Shown: positions 36,101-48,000 of the stretch, one piece after another
Numbering within the stretch: position 1 is the stretch's first letter
How the letters are laid out: every line of letters begins with the position of its first letter
NCBI GenBank assembly: GCA_903813345.2
Contig: CAIIXF020000001.1
Span: 26,709,915 to 26,773,914, forward strand
Length of the DNA: 64,000 bases
DNA from: Owenia fusiformis
Taxonomy: Eukaryota; Annelida; Polychaeta; Sabellida; Oweniidae
Reading direction: 5' to 3'
The notes under the pieces: generated by a model
The model's database searches: none
What the model was told of the DNA's origin: nothing
The model's input: only the letters and a program-made list of their open reading frames with translations
Position numbers and translations under genes: made by a program

Positions 36101-38609
36101 AGGCTCCACAAAGTGGAACATTTCAGTCTACTCAACCATTGCATTAATGTTAATGAAACCTCTTTAGTGGAACACCTCCCAAGTGGAACACTTTTTAGTG
36201 GAACAAAGGATTTTCCACATACAGAGGTTTTACTGTTGTATATTGATATTTTATATACAACATACCATATCAATATATTTCATTTGAGATTTTAAAAGGT
36301 GTTTGACTACCCTGTATTCACTCCACATTGGCAGCCCCACTACCCTCTAACTTTTACAGAAGATTTTACTGTTTTTAGACTGGTATGGTCTTAATAATCT
36401 CAATGTACCTGTCACTCCCTGTTATGTATGTTTGAATGTGAAATGAATGTAAGCTATAGGCTAGATTATATAATTATCTCAGAGTGTAGATAAAGTCGAA
36501 CTATTGAAAAGGGTAAATTGGAGGTAGAAATGAATTACAGAAAAACCTGTGTATAAGGAACAATTTTTGCAGAGAAAAAATGTTCGGTGTTGGTAGGCGT
36601 ATACTACAGGGAGTATATTTATACAGCGGAGGAATGGTGTTCACTAGAGAGAGGTGTTTATTAACCTCTTGAATCCCAGGCTCTAAAATCGGTCGAAACC
36701 ACAGAATATTTCATTTTTGCAACCTTTTAACATTTACTACATACTTGTATATACAACTTTAGATGCTCAAATTAGTAAAATTAGATGGCACAGAGATCAT
36801 TTCTACACGTTTTAAAACAATTTTTGTGTAAATTGGATGAAAATAGTTCAATTAAGAGCAATTTTAGTGAAAAATTTTGTGACAGATTTTCTCTTCACTC
36901 CAGTTAGTCAATTTTTCAATAAAAAAATGTTCCCATTTTTATTGGCCCACCCTGTACATATATTGTTGATATCATTACTGTCTGGTGTTATCCAAAAATG
37001 GAATGGAAGTGTTCACATTTTGAGGTGTTTCACATTAAAAGGTGTTTGCATGATATGTTTAACTGTATTGTAATCTAGCAATTGTAATCTAGTATTGTAA
37101 TCTAACATTGTGTCATTTATCAGAGTTGAGATCTAAGGTGGCTTTTAAGATTTGTGATCTTATATTGCGCTCATTTAGGAAAACAAAATATTTTAGCCAC
37201 ATGCAATTTTCCTGGAATTTCCTATTCGATTAGGGCAATTAAAACAGGTCTGTTATTATTCACCATGACCTTTGGTGGTTTGATACTTTTTGTAAATATC
37301 ACCCTTGGTGATCAGAACTTACAGCACATCTTGTAAGGGGGTTGGGTAAGAAGAGGGGCCAAGGGGGGGGGGGGGTTGGGCAAGTGAGTGTTGAGGGAAA
37401 GAAGGGGTCGGACAAGATGGGTGTGGGGAAAGAATGGTGATGAGGGTCTTGTTGGAAAGTGGTCCGAATGCAAGGACAAATGAAAAATGGACTGTTTCAT
37501 CCAAAAATAAACTCCTACTTGTTAGTAGAACCAAGGGTTGTTTGTGAAACATGATTACCATACCACCTTTATGAGTCAATTCATGCACACCTTTGAGGGT
37601 GGACCATTAAATCTCTGGGGAGGGAAACTAACCTTTTCCAAAAAGGTATTTTGGTTTGGGGTGGAATATTAGAAAGAAAAACATTGATTGACCTTGGTTA
37701 GACAAAAACCATGTGTCTTTTGAAAGGACTTGGGTACAATTGTTTTTGAGACAGTTCTGAAGTGCTCTGGAAAGTATAGGGTACAAAAGATCTATCAACT
37801 ACACTGCCTTTATCAAGTATGTTGCTTGTAACTCTGATAACAGAATGAGCAATCATCATCACACTATTACAGTTATTATCAAACTAATGATCGAAATATG
37901 TGAACTCTGACATCGTATCAAACATGTCAAATGGGGTCAACCATGCATTCCATAAAGGTGTTGTGACCTCAAATTTATGAAACATATTATGATTGATTTA
38001 TTGACAAAAATTGTATGCAACTAAAATGTACATGTACTAAAATGCTGTTCTTATATGTATAGGCATAAAAATGTAAATGAAAGAAAATTACATTCCATGT
38101 TTATTTTCAACAATTATTGTAGTTTCTTACAAACTAAAACTCAGAAGTCAAGAACACTGTGCAGAACTGGTCATTTGTTCATACTAATAAAAGCTTGTAA
38201 ACTTCTATTTCAGTTGATGCTCAAACAACAAGATAAGGCATTAGCTCGACAATTCTTGGACCTTGGTGCCCAAATCCATCAGTTAAGAGGAAATGACTTC
38301 TTCCGACAGCCACAACATAGACCAAGCAAATCTTCTGAATATCAACTAACAGGCTCTAAACTAAGTCGTAGCTTTGCATCACTCAATGATGATAACTTTT
38401 TCTGGGCCCCTTCAGTGGGTTCATTGAGACCCCTTGGCAGAACAATCAATGAGAACCAAGCCTCATTTTTTGAATTTCGTTCAAGAGCAACTTCAATGGT
38501 ATCTGTAGTACCTTCATGTACTTCCCCGCCACATGAAAAGACAAAAAGTTTTTTTGATGATGAATTTACCGAATGTATAAACTCACTCGATGAAAGCACA
38601 CATTTATAG
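30191..38609 (+). CDS. FAM167 (DIORA/SEC) family protein, 2 exons, 312 aa
   Basis: Exon 1 is 30191-30733 and exon 2 is 38214-38609; the phase-0 junction (gtg|gtatgt ... ttcag|ttg) joins ISLALQWLKQQV to LMLKQQDKALARQFLDLGAQ. The joined helix matches the conserved FAM167 core (AIAWLRKEL-x-EM-x-x-QD-x-x-LARQLM-x-L), a short coiled coil at residues about 170-202. The N-terminal 165 residues are polar, Asn- and Ser-rich and without domains, much longer than the core needs. The C-terminal 110 residues include FASLNDDNFFWAPSVGSLRP, which may correspond to the family's 'LSTPLKxIGVTKM' tail but is divergent and continues to an acidic end. Vertebrate members are disordered proteins linked to kinase signalling and autoimmunity loci; function in invertebrates is not known. 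The frame of each exon and the splice sites are good; the start Met is the first in frame. Confidence 0.75.
30870..30955 (+). repeat. Dispersed repeat, inverted partner of 25005-25090
   Basis: 'cttgctgcaagggtatttta', 'cataaatgaagtccttt' and 'gaagaaggat' match the complement of the other copy with about 80% identity by eye. It lies in the FAM167-like intron. Confidence 0.6.
31850..31990 (+). repeat. Dispersed repeat, copy 2 of 3
   Basis: 'gcaaaatatcacctcctgcc', a 'gacaccgaac' run with 'ccaaacaccaaacgccaaac', and 'caatatgt' follow the same order as at 8180-8300 and 55415-55530. Confidence 0.6.
32024..32412. mobile_element. Hairpin element, arms about 128 bp
   Basis: 32024-32150 (gtcaaaacagtaatgtttgt onward) and 32285-32412 are reverse complements, with a 135 bp loop. 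It directly precedes the next hairpin, so the two form a tandem pair. No coding capacity. Confidence 0.8.
32421..33421. mobile_element. Hairpin element, arms about 485 bp
   Basis: The left end (cacggggtaccatcgaataa) returns inverted at 33404-33421. The arms meet around 32920 with a loop of about 30 bp. Each arm carries a doubled 'gggaacgtaaccggagc' motif near the centre. The open frames on either strand read the same arm sequence in both copies and have no family match. Confidence 0.88.
33422..35392. other. FAM167-like intron, nothing recognised
   Basis: AT-rich, no repeat or coding frame of note. Confidence 0.4.
35393..36233. repeat. 73-bp minisatellite inside a MITE-like frame
   Basis: A unit containing cctctgcaagtggaacacct, then 'aatggaacactttaagtccc' and 'ataacttactgacttcatg', starts near 35490, 35563, 35636 and so on, about eight to nine copies with 73-bp spacing and few differences. 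The array is flanked by inverted ends, cagtaaaacctg at 35395 and the complement aggttttactg at 36223-36233. It therefore appears to be a short transposon whose interior has expanded in tandem. It lies in the FAM167-like intron. Confidence 0.88.
36534..36957. mobile_element. Degraded element fragments including a solo mariner end
   Basis: 'acagaaaaacctgtgtataa' at 36536 resembles the end of the 35.4 kb element. At 36944-36954 'ggcccaccctg' followed by TA equals the right terminus of the mariner at 26803-27872, with no left partner nearby. Confidence 0.5.
36958..38213. other. FAM167-like intron end, nothing recognised
   Basis: Contains a G run near 37365 and low-complexity purine-rich sequence around 37340-37450. 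A polypyrimidine tract precedes the acceptor at 38211-38213. Confidence 0.4.
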
Positions 38610-38847
38610 GATTATTGAGACACCGAGACACACCATGATAAATCAAGACACACCATGATAAATCTTGCATTTGACGACAGAAAATACCCAGCATGCCCAT
38701 TAACTTCATGTAATTAGGTCTGGATTCATATGCCATAGAACTACTTTCTTGACATCTGAAATGAATCCTTTAAAATTAGTTTTGGGTGGTTAAATCTCTC
38801 AACTTTAAATCTATGTTAACCAGAACAACGGCAACGCCAAAGCGTAG

Positions 38848-40196
38848 CGAATCCCATCGAACAGAAATGGCTGGCATTTTACAAACGAAATATATAGCAA
38901 ATATCATAAAATAACACACATAAGAAAGGCCACCATTTTCAAAATGGTTGCTCACTAGCCAAGTTGTCATCAGAAGTAATATGCTTTTTTTTCTAGCATT
39001 CACAACCAAATATGAACAAAATCGCTCTACTACTTTTCGAGTTATAGTAAAATACTTTAAAATGGTGGCCATTTTTCAAAATGGCCGCCTTCTACCAAAA
39101 GTGTCATTAGACAGTGTGCCATGCTTATAGTATTCACATACCAAATATGAACAAAATCGCTCCACTACTTTTCAAGTTACAGCAAAAATTGTAAAATAAC
39201 AAGTAAAGACCGAGTAAAATACGTTTAAATGGCGGCCATTTTTTAAAATGGTCACCTTCTACCAAAAGTGTCATTAGACAGTGTACCATGCTTATAATAT
39301 TCACATACCAAATATGAACAAAATCGCTCCACCACTTTTCAAGTTATAGTTAAATACGTTAAAATGGCAGCCATTTTTCAAAATGGCCACCTTCTACCAA
39401 AAGTGTCATTAGACAGTGTGCCATGCTTATATTATTCACATACCAAATATGAACAAAATCGCTCCACTACTTTTCGAGTTAAAGTAAAATACGTTAAAAT
39501 GGCGGCCATTTTTCAAAATGGCCGCCTTCTACCAAAAGTGTTATTAGACAGTGTGCCATGCTTATAGTATTCACAAACCAAATATGAACAAAATCGCTCC
39601 ACTACTTTTTGAGTTATAGTAAAATATGTTAAAATGGCAGCCATTTTTCAAAATGGTGGCCATTTTTCAAAATGGCCGCCTCCTACAAAAAGTGTCATTA
39701 GACAGTGAGCCATGCTTATAGTATTCACATACCAAATATGAACAAAATGGCTCCACTACTTCTTGAGTTACAACATAATTCGTAAAATAACGAGTAAAGG
39801 CCGCCATTTTTCAAGATGGCTGCCATGTGCTTCTTAAATATCTACATTTCTAGCTTTATCAATGTCCTATATAATTTTTTTACATTAAAACATATTGCTA
39901 TTACAGTTTTACATATTGCACCTAAATTACAGTAAAATAGGCACTAAAATGGCCGCCATTTTTGAATGAGCGGCCATTTTGAAAATCGGCTTTCGAGCAG
40001 AACTTCTACTCCCATAGGGTATATGTGTACAAAATATGAACAAAATCGGGCCAACGGTATTTGAGTTATTGCCCGGACGGACGGACGGACAGACAGACGG
40101 ACGGACGGACGGACGTACGTACAGACGTACGTACGGACGGACGGACGGACGGACGGAGGCGTTCCCTATATCCCTCCGAACTTCGTTCGATGGGAT
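38848..40196. mobile_element. Repeat family member with 135-bp tandem core and inverted tips
   Basis: It starts tcccatcgaacagaaatggc and ends gaacttcgttcgatggga, so its tips are inverted copies of about 10 bp (TCCCATCGAA). Between them are about six tandem units of about 135 bp, each with 'aaaatggcggccattttt', 'gtgtcattagacagtgtgcc' and 'accaaatatgaacaaaatcg'. Units start near 39361, 39496 and 39631. A GGAC/GTAC microsatellite (40075-40160) precedes the right tip. Copies of the same plan are at 1-600 and 57060-57440. Confidence 0.8.
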
Positions 40197-42041
40197 AATA
40201 AAGGATTTGAAGTGCAATCATCTACATGTACATAACATGTTTTGAAATATTGTACTGCAGTGTAATTATATTTACAAATTATTTATATTTATAATAAATA
40301 TCAATATTAAAACACAATTCCATTTCTGTTGCCTTTCTTTATTATGTAACACTTTATCAATTTAGACACCAAGGTTACAGTAAAATACAAAGTACATTAT
40401 ATATTGTTAATATATCATGGTAATACTAAATTCATTTTCTTGCATTTTTTATAATACAGTAATCATTGGCCAATAGGAGCCAGGACTCACATAGATGGGA
40501 GTTCACTAATTTTCTCGAGTGGGTTGTTAACACCAGTCCCGGACACCAGTTCACCAATTTCACAAAAAATCAACAATATTTCGTCACAATATCCTCTGCA
40601 TATTGGTTTTTCCAGAGTATTATGTGGCGATATTCTCAAGTTATTCATTTTGCTAATAGATATCATATTCATCTTTTTAATATTATTATTCATTTAGTAC
40701 ATTAAGTGTAGGATAACTTCAAATATACTACATAAACTAAACTGATATCACATTTTCTCTTCATGATTATTTACTTATATATATTATACTTGCCATATAT
40801 ATATTTTCTTGCCATAATTATTTACTCCTAATGTTTAGAGTTTTAATATGATAAGGTTTTGGGAGATTTTCATTGAAATTTATCTTGAGGGATTTTTGAA
40901 GCAATTTGTACATCTACAAGTATACCCACTGAATTCTTCGCCATTTTTTGACAGTCCTCAAGGCAATTATTACCCTACTGGCCTATACAGAATGTAGAGG
41001 TCTGTAATTGTTTTTAACCCGAAAAAGGGTAACAAATCCAAGACTAAAACTGATCACTCATACTAATCAAATTCAACTTTACTATCTCTGATTTTTGATA
41101 TGATGCTACATATGTATGAAACCATCAAAGCTTTTATTTCAATTTCTATTTCAATTTTATTTATTATACCATCACCCAAATAAAGGGTATTAGGCAAAAG
41201 TACATACAGTAAACAATTAAGTATTTCATTCACTTCACTCCGCCTACTTTTCAGCAAGTTGAGATGCTAAATTCTGCAAGGGCAAATGCCCAATTCTGCA
41301 GGAACTCTGTGTGATTTCTCGATGTTTTTAATGAAAATCAAGACAAATTGAGGGTAAAATATCAAGATATGTACATACAGTTAAAAACACATGGTGGTAT
41401 CTAGCAAGAAAGCAAAATGATAAAACAATAGACCTAGGACAAATTTATTTTATGTCTTTTGGTTATACTTTCACAAAATATGTCAATTCCATGGAAAGGG
41501 ATCAAAGTTTATGATTCTGCAACTCAAGGTCAATTCCATCCACGCTCTGCGAAAATAGAATTCTAGTAGGGGGAGTGATAATTTCCTTTTTGGAAAATCC
41601 ATGTGTTCGATTTAAGTAGTGCCTTGAGGATCAAAAAATGAAGACAATCTACTGAACTGGCCTACAATTTTCTCATCTTGAGTTACTAAGTACATGTATT
41701 TGGTTACTTTGAGCCAACTTTGAGTTATGGTTTGTGTCTGCCATAATCATTCCAAAAATATGGAAAATTAAATGTATATAACTCTAGACTGAACACAAAT
41801 GGGTCATATGAAACACTGCATGCCTATAAGGCACTTTAAGAAGGCTTCGCTTACTGTTAGATTACCTGAGATAAATATCATTTGCCCTTGTATTGTAACA
41901 TACCATTGGAAAGGAAAATACATGATAGATAATATGATTACATGAAGTATTATGATTAAAATCAATAATACCTAAAGTTCGATTTAGGAATAAACAAAGA
42001 GCAAACTAGCTAAAGGTTAAATGTGTGATGAAACATATCCT
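40197..42041. other. Intergenic between convergent FAM167-like gene and MRI1
   Basis: The two genes end toward each other here. No gene, RNA or large repeat was seen. Confidence 0.45.
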
Positions 42042-45000
42042 CTATTTTGCAGTTGCTTCTGTAATCTTGCTCCTGAGTTCTGCTGGGGTAAATACACCAA
42101 ATTCTGTAATAATCCCTCCAGTTATTAGAGCTGCAGGGGTAACATCAAAGGCAGGATTCCAACAGCCTATACCTTGAAAATATATAACAACATTTATCCC
42201 ATGGTTGCAAGGATATATATAGATAGAATATCTCGGTAGATATACTGTACTCCCAGTTAATTGCGTGAGTTTTAATTTATTTAGAATCCAAAACATTACA
42301 GATGCAACAGAGTTGTTAACAAGCTTTACTCAAAAAAGATACACAAAATTTAGTGGAATATGGAATGGAATAATAGTCATCTAAAATGACATTTTAACAA
42401 AATTTAGAATTTCTGCCATTTTCAAATGACCATGCTAAAATTGCAAGACAACTACGTTCAAATACTAGACTTAGTAAAGTACACATGTATATGGTTCTGG
42501 GTTCTCCCCAGAATCTAATTGCATGGCGCTCCCCCCTGCTCACCCGTTTTCCCCGCCCTGTTCCCCCCCTGCTTGCTTCGCCCGCCCTGCTTAGCGCCCC
42601 GCTACTTCAAAACTTACGTACATTATTTTATTCTCCTGGATATTCGACGAAATCACATAAAATTCAAAACTTTTTCAAAAAGTTTTTCCCGATTTGCCAT
42701 TCCGAAGGACGAATCTTAAATGTCTTCTGATTGACTCAAAACTCATGATTAGTTACGAAATATCCAATCAAATTATCTATTACTCATCGTGCGTCATCGA
42801 CATAATCTGCCCCAGGTTCGGTTCGATCACTTGATTTGACTACGTATGCGCCCAAAACATTCTAACTTATCAAAATCGTTCATTTGATGCGTGCGTTCAG
42901 AAAATTAGAAAAAGTTAACAGTTGAACCTATACTGCAACGCGGAGTGATATGATCACTGATCATCAAAATCGCCAATTTGGAATAAAACAAACATAAAAA
43001 CGACTAAAACTACAATTTGACAATGAAGTATTATTTTTTATTAATAGTTATTATAATTGCGAACGAATTAATGTTCTAATCTTGCTTTTGATGGTTGTCA
43101 TGATAAAGAAGTTCGACTTCCGGTTCTTTATGCGGGAAACTCAAAAAAAAAATGGGTAAAATTAAAAAGACTTATCTAAAGAATAGAATGAAAGTAGAAA
43201 CAGTGGACAGGGTCCTCAACATTATCATAAATGGACCAAGGGAAGAGGTGTTCGATTTTGAGGCAGCATGGGGAGGTTGGGGGAGGTGGTTTGACATGCA
43301 CCCCAGAAGATGTAGGGACAGAAGACTTTAAGGAACATCAGTGTCACAATATAGGGTAGCGATTTTTCGGTTTTTATTTTGTGCTACTTTTGGACTTAGA
43401 ATAAAATTTAAAAAGACCAGGCATTTTAAAAAACATAGCTAGAGTTCAGTTCAGCCTAGACTATCTATAGATTTTCATACCTTTTTTGAAAACCAACACA
43501 AAAGGCCAAAAGTAACACTTTTCCAGAAAATAAACAAGAGTCAGCCTATCGATAGATTTTTATACCTTTTTTCAAAACCAACACAAATGGCCAAAAGTAA
43601 CACTTTTTTCGGAAAATAAATAGAGTCCAGCCTATCGATAGATTTTGATACCTTTTTTCAAAACCAACACATATGGCGAAAAGTAACACTTTTTCGGAAA
43701 ATAAACAAGAGTCTAGCCTATAGATAGATTTTGATACCTTTTTAAAAACCAACACAAATGGCGAAAAGTAACACTTTTTCAGAAAATAAACAGAGTCCAG
43801 CCTATTGATAGATATTCATACCTTTTTTCAAAACCAACACAAATGGCCAAAAGTAACACTTTTCCAGAAAATAAACAGAGTCCAGCTATCGATAGATTTT
43901 CTTACCTTTTTTCAAAACCAACACAAATGGCAAAAAGTAACACTTTTCCTTTTCCAGCATACGATAGATTTTCATACCTTTTTTCAAAACCAACACAAAT
44001 GGTGAAAAGTAGCACTTTCCAGAAAATAAACAGAGTCCAGCCTATCGATAGATTTTGATACCTTTTTTCAAAACCAACACAAATGGTGAAAAGTAACACT
44101 TTTTCAGAAAATAAACAGAGTCCAGCCTATCCATAGATTTTGATACCTTTTTTCAACCAACACAAATGGCGAAAAGTAACACTTTTTCAGAAAATAAACA
44201 GAGTCCAGCATACGATAGATTTTGATACCTTTTTTCAAAACCAACACAAATGGCGAAAAGTATCACTTTTCAGAAAATAAACAGAGTCCAGCATACGATA
44301 GATTTTCATACCTTTTTTCAAAACCAACACAAATGGCGAAAAGTAACACTTTTCAGAAAATAAACAGAGTCCAGCATACGATAGATTTTCATACCTTTTT
44401 TCAAAACCAACACAAATGGTGAAAAGAAGCACTTTCCAGAAAATAAACAGAGTCCAGCCTATCGATAGATTTTGATACCTTTTTTCAAAACCAACACAAA
44501 TGGTGAAAAGTAACACTTTTTCAGAAAATAAACAGAGTCCAGCCTATCCATAGATTTTGATACCTTTTTTCAAAACCAACACAAATGGCGAAAAGTAACA
44601 CTTTTTCAGAAAATAAACAGAGTCCAGCCTACCGATAGATTTTCATACCTTTTTTCAAAACCAACACAAATGGCGAAAAGTAACACTTTTCAGAAAATAA
44701 ACAGAGTCCAGCCTACCGATAGATTTTCATACCTTTTTTCAAAACCGACACAAATGGCGAAAAGTAACACTTTTCAGAAAATAAACAGAGTCCAGCATAC
44801 GATAGATTTTCATACCTTTTTTCAAAACCAACACAAATGGTGAAAAGTAGCACTTTCCAGAAAATAAACAGAGTCCAGCCTATCGATAGATTTTGATACC
44901 TTTTTTCAAAACCAACACAAATGGTGAAAAGTAGCACTTTCCAGAAAATAAACAGAGTCCAGCCTATCGATAGATTTTGATACCTTTTTTCAAAACCAAC

Positions 45001-48000
45001 ACAAAGGGCCAAAAGTAACACTTTTTCAGAAAATAAACAGAGTCCAGCCTATCGATAGATTTCGATACCTTTTTTCAAAACCAACACAAATGGTGAAAAG
45101 TAACACTTTTCAGAAAATAAACAGAGTCCAGCCTATCGATAGATTTTGATACCTTTTTTCAAAACCAACACAAATGGTGAAAAGTAACACTTTTTCAGAA
45201 AATAAACAGAGTCCAGCCTATCCATAGATTTTGATACCTTTTTTCAAACGCACTTTCGGTAGGCTGGACTCTGTTTATTTTCTGAAAAAGTGTTACTTTT
45301 CGCCATTTGTGTTGGTTTTGAAAAAAGTATCAAAATCTATCGATAGGCTGGACTCTATTTTCCGAAAAAAGTGTTACTTTTAGCCATTTGTGTTGGTAAA
45401 AGGTATCAAAATCTATCGATAGGCTGGACTCTGTTTATTTTCTGGAAAGTGCTACTTTTCACCATTTGTGTTGGTTTTGAAAAAAGGTATGAAAATCTAT
45501 CGTATGCTGGACTCTGTTTATTTTCTGAAAAGTGTTACTTTTCGCCATTTGTGTTGGTTTTGAAAAAAGGTATCGAAATCTATCGATAGGCTGGACTCTG
45601 TTTATTTTCTGAAAAAGTGTTACTTTTGGCCCTTTGTGTTGGTTTTGAAAAAAGGTATCAAAATCTATCGATAGGCTGGACTCTGTTTATTTTCTGGAAA
45701 GTGCTACTTTTCACCATTTGTGTTGGTTTTGAAAAAAGGTATGAAAATCTATCGTATGCTGGACTCTGTTTATTTTCTGAAAAGTGTTACTTTTCGCCAT
45801 TTGTGTTGGTTTTGAAAAAAGGTATGAAAATCTATCAGAAGGCTGGACTCTGTTTATTTTCTGAAAAAGTGTTACTTTTCGCCATTTGTGTTGGTTTTGA
45901 AAAAAGGTATCAAAATCTATGGATAGGCTGGACTCTGTTTTTTTTCTGAAAAAGTGTTACTTTTCACCATTTGTGTTGGTTTTGAAAAAAGGTATCAAAA
46001 TCTATCGATAGGCTGGACTCTGTTTATTTTCTGGAAAGTGCTACTTTTCACCATTTGTGTTGGTTTTGAAAAAAGGTATGAAAATCTATCGTATGCTGGA
46101 CTCTGTTTATTTTCTGGAAAAGTGATACTTTTCGCCATTTGTGTTGGTTTTCAAAAAAGGTATGAAAATCTATCGATAGGCATATGACTCTGTTTGTTTT
46201 CTGGAAATGTGCTACTTTTGGCCATTTGTGTTGGTTTTGAAAAAAGGTATGAAAATCTATCGATAGGCTGGACTCTGTTTATTTTCTGGAAAGTGCTACT
46301 TTTCACCATTTGTGTTGGTTTTGAAAAAAGGTATGAAAATCTATCGTATGCTGGACTCTGTTTATTTTCTGGAAAGTGCTACTTTTCACCATTTGTGTTG
46401 GTTTTGAAAAAAGGTATGAAAATCTATCGTATGCTGGACTCTGTTTATTTTCTGAAAAGTGTTACTTTTCGCCATTTGTGTTGGTTTTGAAAAAAGGTAT
46501 GAAAATCTATCGGTAGGCTGGACTCTGTTTATTTTCTGAAAAAGTGTTACTTTTCGCCATTTGTGTTGGTTTTGAAAAAAGGTATCAAAATCTATCGATA
46601 GGCTGGACTATGTTTATTTTCTGGAAAAGTGTTACTTTTGGCCATTTGTGTTGGTTTTGAAAAAAGGTATGAATATCTATCAATAGGCTGGACTCTGTTT
46701 ATTTTCTGAAAAAGTGTTACTTTTTGCCATTTGTGTTGGTTTTGAAAAAGGTATCAAAATCTATCGATAGGCTGGACTCTTGTTTATTTTCCAAAAAAGT
46801 GTTACTTTTCGCCATATGTGTTGGTTTTGAAAAAAGGTATCAAAATCTATCGATAGGCTGGACTCTGTTTATTTTCCGAAAAAAGTGTTACCTTTCACCA
46901 TTTGTGTTGGTTTTGAAAAAAGGTAAGAAAATCTATCGATAGCTGGACTCTGTTTATTTTCTGGAAAAGTGTTACTTTTTGCCATTTGTGTTGGTTGAAA
47001 AAAGGTAAGAAAATCTATCGATAGCTGGACTCTGTTTATTTTCTGGAAAAGTGTAACTTTCTGTTTATTTTCTGGAAAAGTGTTACTTTTGGCCATTTGT
47101 GTTGGTTTTGAAAAAAGGTATGAATATCTATCAATAGGTTGGACTCTGTTTATTTTTTGGAAAAGTGCTACTTTTCGCCATTTGTGTTGGTTTTGAAAAA
47201 AGGTAGTCTATCAAAATATATCGATAGGCTGGACTCTGTTTATTTTCTGAAAAAGTGTTACTTTTGGCCATTTGTGTTGCGTTTGAAAATTTTTTTTAAT
47301 CTGATCCCTGATGCCTGGTCATTTTAAATTTTATTCTAAGTCCAAAAGTAGCACAAAATAAAAACCCAAAAATCTCTACCCTATATCGTGACATATATCT
47401 TAAGGAAACATAATGAACAATGAATACTCATGACACTACAAGCATATTATCATGTATTGTTAAATAAAAGGTTTTCTAAATGAGAATTGGTGTTTATATA
47501 GCGAGCGAAGCGAGCGGCAAAAATTGGCACAAAAATCATGCGAGCGAAGCGAGCGGCGAAACTTGTTAAAGGCCCCATATAAAGTTTAAACCACTTTGGC
47601 TTATATTGTAGTCTTACCCAATGTTATCAAAGTGTGATATGTGAAACTTTTTTTTTAAATTTCAAAAAGTGGTTTTTGATAGACTTTTTGTTCCAAAATT
47701 TGTGAATTTATTTAAAACCAACTTTTAGAGGTCACTCATATCTTCTAATTAGCCACAATTCATACCAATGCATAGCATTCATCCTCCCATGTTTTTTGCC
47801 GAAAAAATTAAGAAAATCGGTTCATGAATAAGCGAGAAATGAACTTATCAGTGCATGAAAATGGTTCTGAGAAAAATGCATTTCAAAATTTTAGTTCTCA
47901 TAGAAACCAATGGTACAATGATATCTAAAACATAATTTATACTTCCTTTTAACCTTGTTAGACAATCAAAATTGGTTTTTTATGAAAGTCTAACATATTG

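Noticed and set aside
35400-36110. CRISPR-like array
   Set aside because: The repeats are 73 bp with no variable spacers and lie in an intron of an animal gene; it is a minisatellite.
40036-40245. Frame with repeated TDGRTDGR
   Set aside because: Translation of the GGAC microsatellite at the end of a dispersed repeat.
43546-47327. About twenty repetitive open frames on both strands (for example peptides with [15 protein letters not shown])
   Set aside because: They are readings of the 84-bp unit, which is a multiple of three and so stays open; they occur in both arms and several frames, with no codon logic.
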